Source: Leptidea sinapis
Lineage: Eukaryota > Arthropoda > Insecta > Lepidoptera > Pieridae
Assembly: GCF_905404315.1 (NCBI RefSeq)
Contig: NC_066297.1
Span: forward strand, 992,001 to 1,056,000
Direction of reading: 5' to 3'
DNA length: 64,000 bases
Below the pieces are notes generated by a model, which did not search any database, was not told where the DNA came from, and saw only the letters and a list, made by a program, of their open reading frames with translations. A program made the translations under genes and the position numbers. This document shows positions 41,258-50,440 of the stretch, one piece after another (the first letter of the stretch is position 1; the number at the start of each line of letters is the position of its first letter).

Positions 41258-41571
41258 ACCAGTGGGAGGCTCCTTCGCACAGGAAGCCGGCTAGATTATG
41301 GGTACCACAACGGTGCCTATTTCTGCCGTGAAGCAGTAATGTGTAAGCATTACTGTGTTTCGGTCTGAAGGGCGCCGTAGCTAGTGAAATTACTGGGCAA
41401 ATGAGGCTTAACATCTTATGTCTCAAGGTGACGAGCGCAATTGTAGTGCCGCTCAGAATTTTTGGGTTTTTCGGGAATCCTGAGCGGCACTGCGTTGTAA
41501 TGGGCATGGCGTATCAATTACCATCAGCTGAACGTCCTGCTCGTCTCGTCCCTCATTATCATAAAAAAAAA
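41258..41571 (+). mobile_element. SINE A reference copy, full length
   Basis: Best copy: 314 bp from 'accagtgggaggctccttcg' to 'tcattatcataaaaaaaa'. Fold elements in order: acggtgcc/ggcgccgt outer stem around cagtaatg/cattactg, then gtgccgctca/tgagcggcac. The last about 55 bases resemble the 3' end of the jockey-like LINE. No A/B box found, so its 5' origin is unknown. Confidence 0.9.
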
Positions 41572-41685
41572 GGTTCAATCAAAATCAGAATTCTGATTGG
41601 CACTGAAAGTGGCAGGGCGTAGCAGTCCTTTACCATCAAGTGAAAGCCTTGCTCGTGTTGCCTTTCCTCGTAAAAATAACATCAT
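41572..41685 (+). mobile_element. SINE A-related 3' monomer, diverged, directly downstream
   Basis: 'aggttcaatcaaaatcagaa', 'gcagggcgtagcagtccttt', 'accatcaagtgaaagccttg', 'cctcgtaaaaata': an old SINE 3' third in the same orientation, just after the poly-A. Confidence 0.5.
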
Positions 41686-41769
41686 AATATTGTATTTTAG
41701 TTTTCATCAATATAAAAAGCCTTTTATCTCTCGCAACTTTTTATTAGACTATAACATTTAGATTTTAAA

Positions 41770-42775
41770 TAATAATAATGCTATTGACTTTTTAATGATT
41801 CTACAGATTGGGAATGGAGCGACCGCCCTCAGGCTAGTAATTAATAAGGTTAACTGTACAATATTACTTTGTAAACATATTTTTAGATGAAAAAAAGTCC
41901 GCTGAGTTTGTTGCGCCCATTCTTCTCAGATCTGAGGCATTCTATTTGGAATGGGTGGTAGTTTTTGACTTTTAATAAGTGATTTCACATCCTATTTTTA
42001 TATTTAAAAATTAATTCCTGTTCGTTAGTCTCGCTAAAACTCGATAACGGCTGGACCGATTTGGCTAATTTTGAACTTGAATTATTTTTGGAAGTCCAGA
42101 GAAGGTTTGAAAGATGAATAAATATAAAAATGCTCCGAATTAAATAAAAACAACAATTTTGTTTTTCCTTTGATGTGACCCCCGTCGTTCAAAAATCAAA
42201 TTGAAAGAATAGTTTAAAATGAATAACTAATTGGAATATTTATATCCCTCTAACTTTCTCAGGAGGTAAGAAATAAACTTAATTTTAGCTTTTATTTCAC
42301 TAATATTAGGCAATTTGCTAAGTTTGCGAGAACTTTTCTCACTTTGATTTATTATTACAATTAATGATGCCGAGGAGAAGACGACCTGACTTATCTCCTC
42401 GCAGTCAATCAAATGTGTGAAGAGAGAGACAGATAAGGAAAATAGTCGTACTGCTATGTCAGTGAATTCACCCACCATTGACGAAGTGGCTGTTGTCATT
42501 GTGGGAGAAAATTTACAATTGAAAACAATCATTCTTATTTCCAATATTTGTTTTGTATGGACTTTTATATGAGAGAATTTATTGACGCACGGTCAAACAG
42601 TTCTGTTGTGAAATAATTTGATTATAGCAATAGGGAGCATATCTTAGGAAATAATTCTTGATGTTATATATATATATTATTGACAAATTAATAAAAAATA
42701 TTATTTTATTTATTAAATACAGAACAACGTCTGTCGGTTCAGCTAGTTTTAAATAAAAATATTTGAATTTGAATA
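41770..42775 (+). mobile_element. CR1-like LINE 3' end, split by a Helitron
   Basis: RT end and UTR to 'gatttcacatcctatttt' (41998), then after the Helitron 'aaataaaaatatttgaattt' (from 42750). The uninterrupted order is seen at 60300-60350. Confidence 0.8.
41999..42746 (+). mobile_element. Helitron-like element carrying the start of a Rep/helicase gene
   Basis: 748 bp inside a CR1 tail. 5' part 'cgttagtctcgctaaaactc', 3' end 'ctgtcggttcagctag' then T. An internal ATG at 42366 reads MPRRRRPDLSPRSQSNV then stop, resembling the basic N-terminus typical of insect Helitron Rep/helicase proteins. Interior blocks ('gatgttatatatatatatta') are shared with 15360 and 46266. A deletion derivative of an autonomous Helitron. 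Confidence 0.75.
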
Positions 42776-42831
42776 ATAGTTAAATAAATTGAATTGATTA
42801 ATCATATACGCGGTCGCTAACTTAAATAAAT

Positions 42832-43455
42832 TATGAGGAAGCTCGTAAGGTCATGGTCGCTCAGATGGCAATGAAGAGGGCTCGGAGTTTCCCTGCGAGA
42901 TCGAATCAGAAATGAGAACCAAAGTTACCGACATAGCCCAGATGGTTGCGAAACTGAAGTGGCAAAGGGAGGATATATGGTTCGATATAGCTTTACGTTG
43001 GTCAAATTAAATGTAGAAGCAATTATTGATTGTGTTAGGTTATAATATTACAAAACGCACCCACTAAAATATTTGCATGTCTGTCAAGACGAAACATGTG
43101 CCTACTCTTAAATTTGTAACAACTTTACTTGTGAATGTTTCTGGCAAATAAAGAACTTTGACTTTGACTTTGACTTCGACTTCGTCTTTGACTTTGAAAT
43201 TGAATTTGACTTTGACTTTGACTTTGACTATGAATTCGACGGACGGATGGCCGTTGGGGCAGTAAAGGCTTCGAATGACAACCACGTACCGGAAAACGCA
43301 GTGTTTTCACACCCCTACCTTAAAATGACAAAATGGACAGATTACCTGGTCAAGATCGCCGGAATAGATTGTATGACGGCTGCGCAGGACTGACCGTCAT
43401 GGCGATTTGGGGGAGGCCTTTGTCCAGCAGTGGACTTCTTCCGGCTGAGATGATG
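42832..43455 (+). pseudogene. RTE-like LINE C-terminus, split by a hexamer-tailed insertion
   Basis: First half: MRKLV then, in another frame, GVSLRDRIRNE and a TKVTDIAQMV segment. Second half: DGRWG-type sequence, 'aatggacagattacctggtc' (WTDYLVKIAG) and DRPSWRFGGGLCPAVDFFRL-like drift to a 'gatgatgat' end. Interrupted at 42986-43234 with TTCGA on both sides. Confidence 0.7.
42986..43234 (+). mobile_element. Short retroelement tail with (tttgac)n
   Basis: 249 bp flanked by TTCGA (42981-42985, 43235-43239). Ends 'ctggcaaataaagaactttg' then a (tttgac)n run at about 43155-43230. The tandem hexamer end and short duplication fit a 5'-truncated non-LTR insertion, family unknown. Confidence 0.7.
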
Positions 43456-43477
43456 ATAAATTATATAATAAAAATAT

Positions 43478-43605
43478 ACCTGGACGACCGAGCCTTGCTC
43501 GGATTTTTAAGAAGGCACAAAAGTTTAACCAAAGAAAAAACTAATAGGACATCTGGATTCGAACTGGGGTCTTCTGCTTTCCGAGCTCTTATAGTATTGT
43601 ATATA
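43478..43605 (-). mobile_element. tRNA-derived SINE S2, copy 1
   Basis: On minus: 'agaccccagttcgaatcc' (B box) then 'tcctattagttttttctttg' and tail 'ccgagcaaggctcggtcgtc'. The A box is damaged. Pair of 47750-47896. Confidence 0.6.
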
Positions 43606-43818
43606 TTGGCGAATTTACCTTTGTATTCTAATGTTATTGTAGCAGTTTTTCAATAAATCACGGATAAATCTACATTTTTTAACGGCCGTTTTCAATAACC
43701 TATCTTATTAGTTTAACTTACGGATACATTGCTGTCACCGTTTAATGACAAGATCTCCATATTGCATATTCGACATACAACTTCAATATTTACACCTCAA
43801 AACCTAGTACTGTCGGAG

Positions 43819-44295
43819 TTTTTTTTTTTATGGAATAGGAGGACAAACGAGCGTACGGGTCACCTAGTGTTAAGTGATCACCGCCGCCCACATTCTCTTG
43901 CAATACCAGAGGAATCACAAGAGCGTTGCCGGCCTTTAAGGAAGGTGTACGCGTTTTTTTTGAAGGTACCCATGTCGTATCGTCCCGGAAACACCGCACA
44001 AGGAAGCTCATTCTAAAGCATTGTAGTACGCGGTAGAAAGCTCCTTGAAAACCGCACTGTGGAGGACCGCCACACATCCAGATGATGGGGATGATATTTT
44101 AACTTGTGGGGAGTCGTGCGAAGGTGGAATTCGGCGGCAGGTTAAACAGCTCTTCGGAACACTCCCCGTGATAAATGCAGTAGAAGACACACAATGAAGC
44201 GACGTCTCTACGCAACGCCAAGTGATCCAGCCGTTCGCAGAGCACTGGGTCCCCGACAATTCGAGCTGCTCGAGCTGCTGCGAGCTGCTGAGTAA
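43819..44295 (-). mobile_element. Jockey-like LINE 3' end, longer truncated copy
   Basis: Reverse: 'tttatggaataggaggacaa' to 'gagcactgggtccccgacaa'. Covers about the last 150 codons of RT. The 5' end passes into a gagctgct-type triplicate near 44270-44295, a local slippage expansion. Confidence 0.85.
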
Positions 44296-44666
44296 AGCGA
44301 AACTACGACTAGTTAAATCTAAAATGCCTACCTTGCTTGAAAAATAATGCACGCCCCTGCGTAATCCCAACGAGTTACCGGTCTGCCTTTCTTTCTAACA
44401 CCAGCAGGACGCAATTCATCGATAAATGAAACAATTATGAACAGTAATTAATAATTATACACAGTTATTGTATGATAGTGTGTATACCCGCGTAATTGCA
44501 GGCACATTCCGAACAGTAGTACCTAACAGGTTTACAAATATGTCTGTATTCCAGAACGCATATAATCAAGTATTTTTTGCTGTTTTCATATTTTTTTATG
44601 GAATAGGAGGATAAACGATTGTAAGAAATATCAGAGGAATCACAGGAGCGTTGTCGGCCTTTAGGA

Positions 44667-45140
44667 AGGTAATAGTAATTGATACGCCCTGCCCATTACA
44701 AATACAAAAATTGTGAGCGGCATTATAATTGCGCTCGTCTCCTTGAGACATAAGATGTATTCATAGCAAATAGCCAGGTTTTCCCAGTTTCCTAGATTTT
44801 CCCCCACAAACGTTTTGTATTCGTTTTAAGCATAATAAAGTTTTATCCCTCAAAACGTAGATAGGGTTGTAGAAATAAGTTTTCTGAGACCTACCTACAT
44901 ATAAAGCTTAATTGTAAATTGCTATAATAAGTAGATTATTAGTAATTTTGTATATATTTTATTAACAAATATAGAAATTTGATTTTTTTTAAGACTAGAT
45001 GTTAAGTCTCGGTGCCCAGTAATTTTACTAGCTACGGCGCCCTTCTGACCGAAGTACAATAATGTTTGCACATTACTGCTTCACTGCAGAAATAGTAACT
45101 ATAATCTAGTCGGCATCGCATGCAAAGGAGTCTCCCACTG
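44667..45140 (-). mobile_element. SINE A copy, split
   Basis: 44667-44759 ('attgatacgccctgcccatt' to 'gagacataagatgt') and 44996-45140 ('agatgttaagtctcggtgcc' to 'gagtctcccactg') are two halves of one reverse SINE. The tail end is deleted at 44667. Confidence 0.8.
44760..44995. mobile_element. Unclassified 236-bp insertion in a SINE
   Basis: Between 'agatgt' repeats (44754-44759 and 44996-45001, matching a single copy in intact SINEs). Begins 'attcatagcaaatagccagg' and ends with a T run and 'aagact'. No relative found in the window, no coding sequence. Confidence 0.6.
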
Positions 45141-45344
45141 TGTCGTATCGTCACGGAAACACCGCACAAGGAAGCTCATTCCACAGCTTGGTAGAAGAAA
45201 GTTCATTGAAAACTGCACTGTGGAGAGCCGCCACACATTCAGAATTTGGGCATGATATGCGGTTGAAGACACACAATGAAGCGACGCGGTCTCTACACAA
45301 CGCCACGTGATCTGATAAGTGAGCATAAAAGCGACATAATACAG

Positions 45345-45654
45345 ATTTTTTTTATCAAATTAAGGGACGAGACGAGCAGGACGTTCAGCTGATGGTAATT
45401 GATACTACCCATGACAATGCAGGGCCGCTCAGGATTCTTGAAAAACCCAAAAATTCCGAGCAGCACTACACTTGCGCTCGTCACCTTGAGACATAAGATG
45501 TTAAGTCTCATTTGCCCAGTAATTTCACTAGCTACGACGCCCTTCAGACCGAAACACGGTAATGTTTACACATTACTGTTTCACGGCAGAAATAGGCGCA
45601 GTTGTGGTACTCATAATCTAGCCGGCTTCCTGTGCAAAGGAGCCTCCCACTGGT
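45345..45654 (-). mobile_element. SINE A copy, full length
   Basis: From 'tttttttatcaaattaaggg' to 'ggagcctcccactggt'. Stems present (gggccgctca...cgagcagcac, one side mutated). Confidence 0.88.
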
Positions 45655-45789
45655 CATGGCGGTGGTGGATCACGGAATACGGTCATATTGGCGATGGTAG
45701 TTAAGCATACGTCATTAAGTTTATGTTTAGTAAAAAGTATTTTACGTGCCTATTATCCTTGTATTACCTTTGAGTATGTTGATATTAAA

Positions 45790-45905
45790 CAGTGAAGGAC
45801 TCATAATCTCGGGTACAAATCCCGGTAGATGCAAACATTTGTTTGAAGAATATAAGTGTTTATTACCGAGTCGTGGATGTTTATATATATGATATAAATA
45901 GTATG
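45790..45905 (+). mobile_element. tRNA-derived SINE fragment S3
   Basis: 'ctcgggtacaaatcccggta' (B-box-like) followed by 'gatgcaaacatttgtttgaa', 'ccgagtcgtggatgtttata', the typical downstream phrase of a widespread lepidopteran repeat. A box not seen. Confidence 0.45.
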
Positions 45906-45939
45906 ACTGTTCATTGTCAGTACACAAAAATCGTCACCT

Positions 45940-46265
45940 TTTTGCTCTTAAATATTGATTTTCATTATTATAACACTAGAAATAAGGGATTGCTTGTAAC
46001 TAATTCTAGAAGGCTTCAGGCATACATACATAATAGCTACATATTCAGGCATTATCTATAAATTAATTTAAATGTTTCATTAAAAATGGCTCTTTCGTCA
46101 ATCCTCCTACTGCACAGGTGAATATCTAAGTGATCGGACAGCATTGGACTAGATTAAGATTATTTTATAGCAATAACAATGACAGTACAATAATGTACAT
46201 TTTAATAAAAGCAGTGCAGAATAAAGAATGCTGGGAGAGTTTCTTGTGCCGCTTCTTCTCATACA
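45940..46265 (+). pseudogene. LINE family B C-terminus and 3' UTR
   Basis: Reads FHYYNTRNKGLLVTNSRRLQ, then a deletion, then 'ttcaggcattatctataaat' and the UTR ('gatcggacagcattggacta', 'gagtttcttgtgccgcttct'). It provides the empty-site sequence for the CR1 insertion at 14896. Confidence 0.65.
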
Positions 46266-46439
46266 TATCTCAGACATATTTTCTATGAGAGAATTTATTG
46301 ACGCACGGTTTGACAGTCCTCCTGTTATGTGCTATTTTACGAATTAATTCTTGATGTTATGAAATATTTTTGACGTATTCATAAAAAAAAATAGTATTTT
46401 ATTTATTCTATACACAACAACGTCTGTCGGGTCAGCTAG
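46266..46439 (+). mobile_element. Helitron-like element, 3' part
   Basis: 'tgacgcacggtttgacagtc' to 'cgtctgtcgggtcagctag' then T. 5' part missing; abuts LINE B. Confidence 0.65.
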
Positions 46440-46449
46440 TTATTATCTA

Positions 46450-47190
46450 AAGAACTGATGCACCGGAATTTTTCCGCGTTCTTTCATCTAATTCTCCCGC
46501 GGGAAAGTTTAAGATTTTCGGGATAAAATATACCCAATATTCTTTTCTGCAATAACATGTGTGACAAATCTTGAAAAGTTATTTGAGTAGTTTTAACTAC
46601 TATTAGTATGGAAGCGTAAGACAAATAAAAACTCTCTTATACATAATTATAAGTAATGATAGACTCAAATAGATGGGGGTAAAAACCTTATTAAAAGTTA
46701 AAATATTAGTCAAATGTAACATTTTTGTAATTAACTTTATCAAACTAATGGGTATTAAAATACAAATTAAATTACATTTAATATCTAAATCGTGTACCAA
46801 AGATTGCATAATTATTATTTATAATATTTTATTGTATTTGGTGCATGGTTCGAAGTTAATGTTAAATTAATTCAAATGTTTGATAAATAAAGGTTATATC
46901 TCTTATGTAAATGACTATGTAAACTTTTCTTATTCACTTTCGATTTTCAAAAAGCAAACACAAAAAAAAAAACAATTGTTATATATTTACCTATTATAAA
47001 TATTTATTTAAAATTCAAGTTTTGTAAAATTCACTGATTTAACTGATAATTAAAATAAATATTTTTTGCTGTGAAGATTTACTTCCGTTTGTACTAAACA
47101 AATTAAATTTTGTTTACTATTATTAAAGTATAATTTTAATGAATATAATACCTGTATTTCTAATTTAATATACAAATAAAATTATTAAGT
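46450..47190. other. No recognisable feature
   Basis: Very AT-rich. Frames at 46603-46870 on both strands are low-complexity and not called. Confidence 0.45.
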
Positions 47191-47196
47191 ATTCAC

Positions 47197-47305
47197 CTGT
47201 CTCCAGAAATATACGTCCGCCATCACAAGTCACTGTAAGAACTGTGAGTGTCTCGTTAGCATCAACACCGACTGGTTCAAAAAGCAGCTTCACTTTAATA
47301 ATATA
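47197..47305 (-). CDS. Candidate single host exon (internal), gene unknown
   Basis: On minus, 36 codons plus one base lie between an AG (47307-47306, aaaacag|) and a strong donor pattern (gagacag|gtgaata). The peptide reads YIIKVKLLFEPVGVDANE then TLTVLTVTCDGGRIFLET, a balanced composition unlike the Ile/Phe/Asn/Tyr-rich frames around it, and the segment is visibly GC-richer. I do not recognise the protein. The acceptor lacks a clear pyrimidine tract, and frames upstream close quickly, so it would have to be an internal exon. It could also be part of an unknown transposon. Confidence 0.3.
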
Positions 47306-47309
47306 CTGT

Positions 47310-47560
47310 TTTCATTTTCACACGTTATCACTTTCATTGTCATTCATTTTTATAGTCTGTGTTCGTTCATTCATTGCTGAATTTGCAAATTATTGTAAAC
47401 ATATATTATGTGAGAAATTTAATTCTTGTTTATAAATGGGGTTAAGTGTTAAGTAATCTTATTGATCGGATTTGAGCTTTTAATTACTGTTAGTAATAAT
47501 ATAATATTAATAATTATAAATTATGTTAATTATATATCTTACCTTATACCTTTCAACGAG
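47310..47560. other. No recognisable feature
   Basis: AT-rich; would be intron if the exon call is right. Confidence 0.35.
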
Positions 47561-47567
47561 CAATTCT

Positions 47568-47725
47568 TGTATATATAATCTGAATCTCAGAAACGGCTCC
47601 AACGAGTTTAATGAAATTTAGTATACAGGTAGTTGATGGGGCGAGAAATCGATCTAGCTAGGTTTCAATTTTATAAATTGCAGTGTTATCCGTTTTTTTA
47701 ATGGGAAACAGCTACAATAACGTTA
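47568..47725 (+). mobile_element. Helitron-like 5' fragment
   Basis: 'tatataatctgaatctcaga', 'cggctccaacgagtttaatg' and 'gggcgagaaatcgatctagc' are typical Helitron-type phrases, but neither end is clear. Confidence 0.35.
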
Positions 47726-47749
47726 GAATATAAAGGTAAATTTCCCCAC

Positions 47750-47896
47750 TACATACAAGACTATAATAGCTCAGATGGGACATTAGGTGATCCGGAAAGC
47801 AGAAGACCCCGGTTCGAATCCAAGTGTCCTATTAGTTTTTTTTGTTCAAGTTTTGTACCTTCTTAAAAACCGAGCAAGGCTCGGTCGTCCAGGTAC
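47750..47896 (+). mobile_element. tRNA-derived SINE S2, copy 2
   Basis: A-box-like 'taatagctcagatgggaca' and a perfect B box 'ggttcgaatcc' 42 bases later, then a T-rich linker and tail 'ccgagcaaggctcggtcgtc' that contains a ccgagc/gctcgg hairpin. 43478-43605 is the reverse partner. Confidence 0.65.
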
Positions 47897-48033
47897 TAAT
47901 ATTAATTACAAATTTAAGCAGAATTGTCAAATTGTGAGTAGAGGTATTTGGTGAGGATTGCATAATATGTAGATTAAGATTCTTTTTTGTTGTTTGGTCG
48001 AGTTCTCGGAACAGGCTTGCCGTGCTCGCTTTG

Positions 48034-48258
48034 CCGAGCAGGACATTCAGCTGATGGTAATTAATACGCCCTGCCCATTACAATGCAGTGCCACTCAGGA
48101 TACAACTGCGTTGGTCACCTTGAGACATAAGTTGTCAAGTCTCATTTGACAGACAGAAATACAATAATCCTTACACATTACTGCTTCACGGCAGATATAG
48201 GCGCCGTTATGGTACCCATAATATAACCGGCCACCGGTGCAATGGAACCTCCCACTGG
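48034..48258 (-). mobile_element. SINE A copy with internal deletions
   Basis: 'gagcaggacattcagctgat' to 'ggaacctcccactgg'. Part of the central stem and the tail are missing. Confidence 0.8.
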
Positions 48259-48339
48259 AAAAGTAAATTGTAAGTGAATTTGTTTTAATGTGCGTGCGTT
48301 CCTGTAAATAGAGGATTACTGTCAACCTCAATATTTTTC

Positions 48340-48470
48340 GTCGTTTTAACAGCTGTCTCAGTCTATCTAGACGTATAGATAATTTAACCTATTGCCCTTA
48401 GATTACTTATACGTCCAAAAAGAACGTCTTGCTGTCACGCAACATTACAACAGGTCAGGTTTAATAATGT
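48340..48470 (+). repeat. Interspersed repeat Z
   Basis: 'cagctgtctcagtctatcta', 'gacgtatagataatttaacc', and 'aacaggtcaggttta' at the end. Confidence 0.5.
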
Positions 48471-48471
48471 A

Positions 48472-48540
48472 CTAGCTGACCCGGCAAACGTTATTTTGCC
48501 ATATAAATTGTATTGATCTTTTGCTTGCTAGTTGATAAGA
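48472..48540 (-). mobile_element. Helitron 3'-end fragment
   Basis: 'ctagctgacccggcaaacgt' preceded by A, truncated after about 70 bases. Confidence 0.6.
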
Positions 48541-48596
48541 GATGGCGCTAGTTGTATTCATTAGTAACAATCACACTTCTTTTATATTTTGTATAA

Positions 48597-49242
48597 TTCA
48601 CACTATATTGCTATGGGGCAACGCTGCCGATATTAATACAATATTTGTGCTGCAGAAGAGGGCTATTCGCGCTATTTATAACCTAGGTCCTAAAGAATCA
48701 TTGAGAGCAAAATTTAAAGAAATTAACATCTTGACTGTTGGTTCTCAATATATTCTTGATAATGTAATGTATGTTCATAGACACATAAGTGAATTTGCCA
48801 GAAACTGTCATAACCATAATGTTAACACCAGGAATAGACATAAACTTATGATGCCTACTACTCGGCTAAGTCGAGTTAGTAACTCTTTTGTGGGGCGATG
48901 TATATACTTTTACAAGAAGATCCCAGAAAATGTTCAAAACAAAAGTATAACGTTATTCAAAAGAGTTGTTAAAAAACGTTTGTGTGGTAAAGGTTACTAT
49001 AACATAAATGACTTTCTTAATACCACAGATTGGGAATGGAGTGACCGCCCTCAGGCTATTAAATAATAAGTTTAATTGTTCAATATTACTTTGTAAACAT
49101 ATTTATTCGATGAAAAAAAAAGCCCGCTGAGTTTGTTGCGCCCATTATTCTCAGGTCTGAGGCATTCATTTTGGAATGGGTGGTAGTTTTTGACTTTCAA
49201 TAATAAGTGATGTCACATCCTATTTTGAATTTGAATTTGAAT
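48597..49242 (+). pseudogene. CR1-like LINE: RT C-terminus with open frame, 5'-truncated
   Basis: Best CR1-like copy. The frame is open from 48542 to the stop at 49066. C-terminal landmarks: LLWGNAADINTIFVLQKRAI, RAIYNLGPKESLR, NVNTRNRHKL, GRCIYFYKKIPENVQN and the end GYYNINDFLNTTDWEWSDRP. About 175 bp of UTR and an 'attttgaatttgaatttgaa' tail follow. No RT catalytic core remains. The clade is inferred from the hexamer tail and C-terminus; a related jockey-group clade is possible. Confidence 0.75.
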
Positions 49243-49284
49243 ATAGTTTTATAAATTATAGCCTATTTGTTATTCTTGTGTGTA

Positions 49285-49392
49285 ACCTATATTATTGTAA
49301 AGTTTCATCAAAATCTATTCAGTAGATTTTGCGTTAAAGAAGTTCAAACATACATCCAGAAATAAACTTTCACATTTATAATATTAGTAGGA
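49285..49392 (-). mobile_element. Helitron-like 5' end (tattataaatg family)
   Basis: On minus: TCCTACTAATATTATAAATG, then GTGAAAGTTT and 'attttgatgaaactttacaa'. Followed by T in plus orientation. 3' end lost. Confidence 0.55.
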
Positions 49393-49394
49393 TT

Positions 49395-49665
49395 GTGTCT
49401 TACACTCGCGATTTGTTAGTTAATTTATTTTAGTGTGTTTGCGTTTCTGAAAATAGAGGTAAAAAGTTCACCGTTATTTTTGCGCTGCGTTCACAGCTTT
49501 CACAATATATGAGCCTCTTCCTAGGTGGTACTTCTTGCTGTTAGGCATGAAAACAGGCCAGGTTTATTACTCTTGTGTGCATGACCGCTATAGGTCTTAC
49601 ACTCGCAATTTGTTAGTTACTATGTTTTAGTATGCTTACATTTCTGAAAATAGAGGTTAACATAA
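49395..49665 (+). repeat. Interspersed repeat Z, one and a half copies
   Basis: 'cttacactcgcgatttgtta' at 49400 and again at 49597 ('cttacactcgcaatttgtta'), each followed by 'ctgaaaatagaggt'. So two Z starts in tandem, 197 bases apart. Confidence 0.55.
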
Positions 49666-49689
49666 CGAACATTTCATAGACACCTTGAA

Positions 49690-50025
49690 ATGATTTCATC
49701 ATCTTCATATCAGCCGGAAAACGCCAACTGCTAAAGAAAGGCAAGATCTCCATGGCGATCGGTACTGCGCTGCCCTCATCCGGCGATCTTGACCAGATCG
49801 TGGGTCCATCTTGTGGGGGGCCTACCAACATTGCGTCTTTCAGTACGTGGTCGCCATTTGAGGACTTTACAGCCCCAATGTCCTCTGTCGCTGGAGCTAT
49901 GTCCCTGCCCACTGCCACTTCTCATTTCTGATTCGATCTCGCAGGAAAATTACGAGCATAGCTCTCTCCACTGCCCTCTGGGTAACCATGAGCTTTCTCA
50001 TCAGGCCCATAGTTAGCAATGTGAA
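49690..50025 (-). pseudogene. RTE-like LINE C-terminal fragment
   Basis: On minus: GLMRKLMVTQRAVERAM, DRIRNEKWQWAG, and a GPPQDGPTIWSRSPDEGSA segment, consistent with RTE-type ends (RPPTRW.DD). Matches 16995-17300 and 42832-43455. Confidence 0.65.
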
Positions 50026-50039
50026 GACTTTTATGATTC

Positions 50040-50440
50040 GAATTTTATGAATTAATATACTAGTTACGTATTAATTTCGATATGTTTTGTTAGTCTTCAA
50101 GGGTATCAAAGTGATTTAATCTTCCGCCCGCACGGCCTAGAGGGGGTTAATTAAAACAGTATTCACAGTGGTACCGTAACGTTTACATAGGCCTCCGAAA
50201 AAGTTTACGTGATAAATAATTAGTGTTTCTAAATCTGAGTTACGTTGATACCAAAGAGTAGATTCGTTCCCGTGTTTCAATAATAAGTTATCACACACAA
50301 ATTTGAAGCAGATATTACACTAAACACAACCTAAATCTAAACATATTTTTCGAGGTTCGTGTGTTTGTGTACATTAGATATGGCAACTGAGTGAAATCAT
50401 TGTGTGAATACACTGGAAGAATCGTCATCATTCACCAAGA
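50040..50440. other. No recognisable feature
   Basis: Unique-looking flank upstream of the jockey-like element. Confidence 0.4.

Larger units (their letters stand above)
44587..45312 (-). mobile_element. Jockey-like LINE fragment containing a SINE that contains a third insertion
   Basis: Jockey-like tail 44587-44666 ('tttatggaataggaggataa') and body 45141-45312 ('gtcgtatcgtcacggaaaca') face the same way and are separated by a SINE A copy (44667-45140). About 25 bases of the host LINE are missing at the junction. Confidence 0.75.

Noticed and set aside
43155..43230. Independent microsatellite locus
   Set aside because: The hexamer run is the tail of a retroelement insertion with a TTCGA target duplication, so it is reported as part of that.
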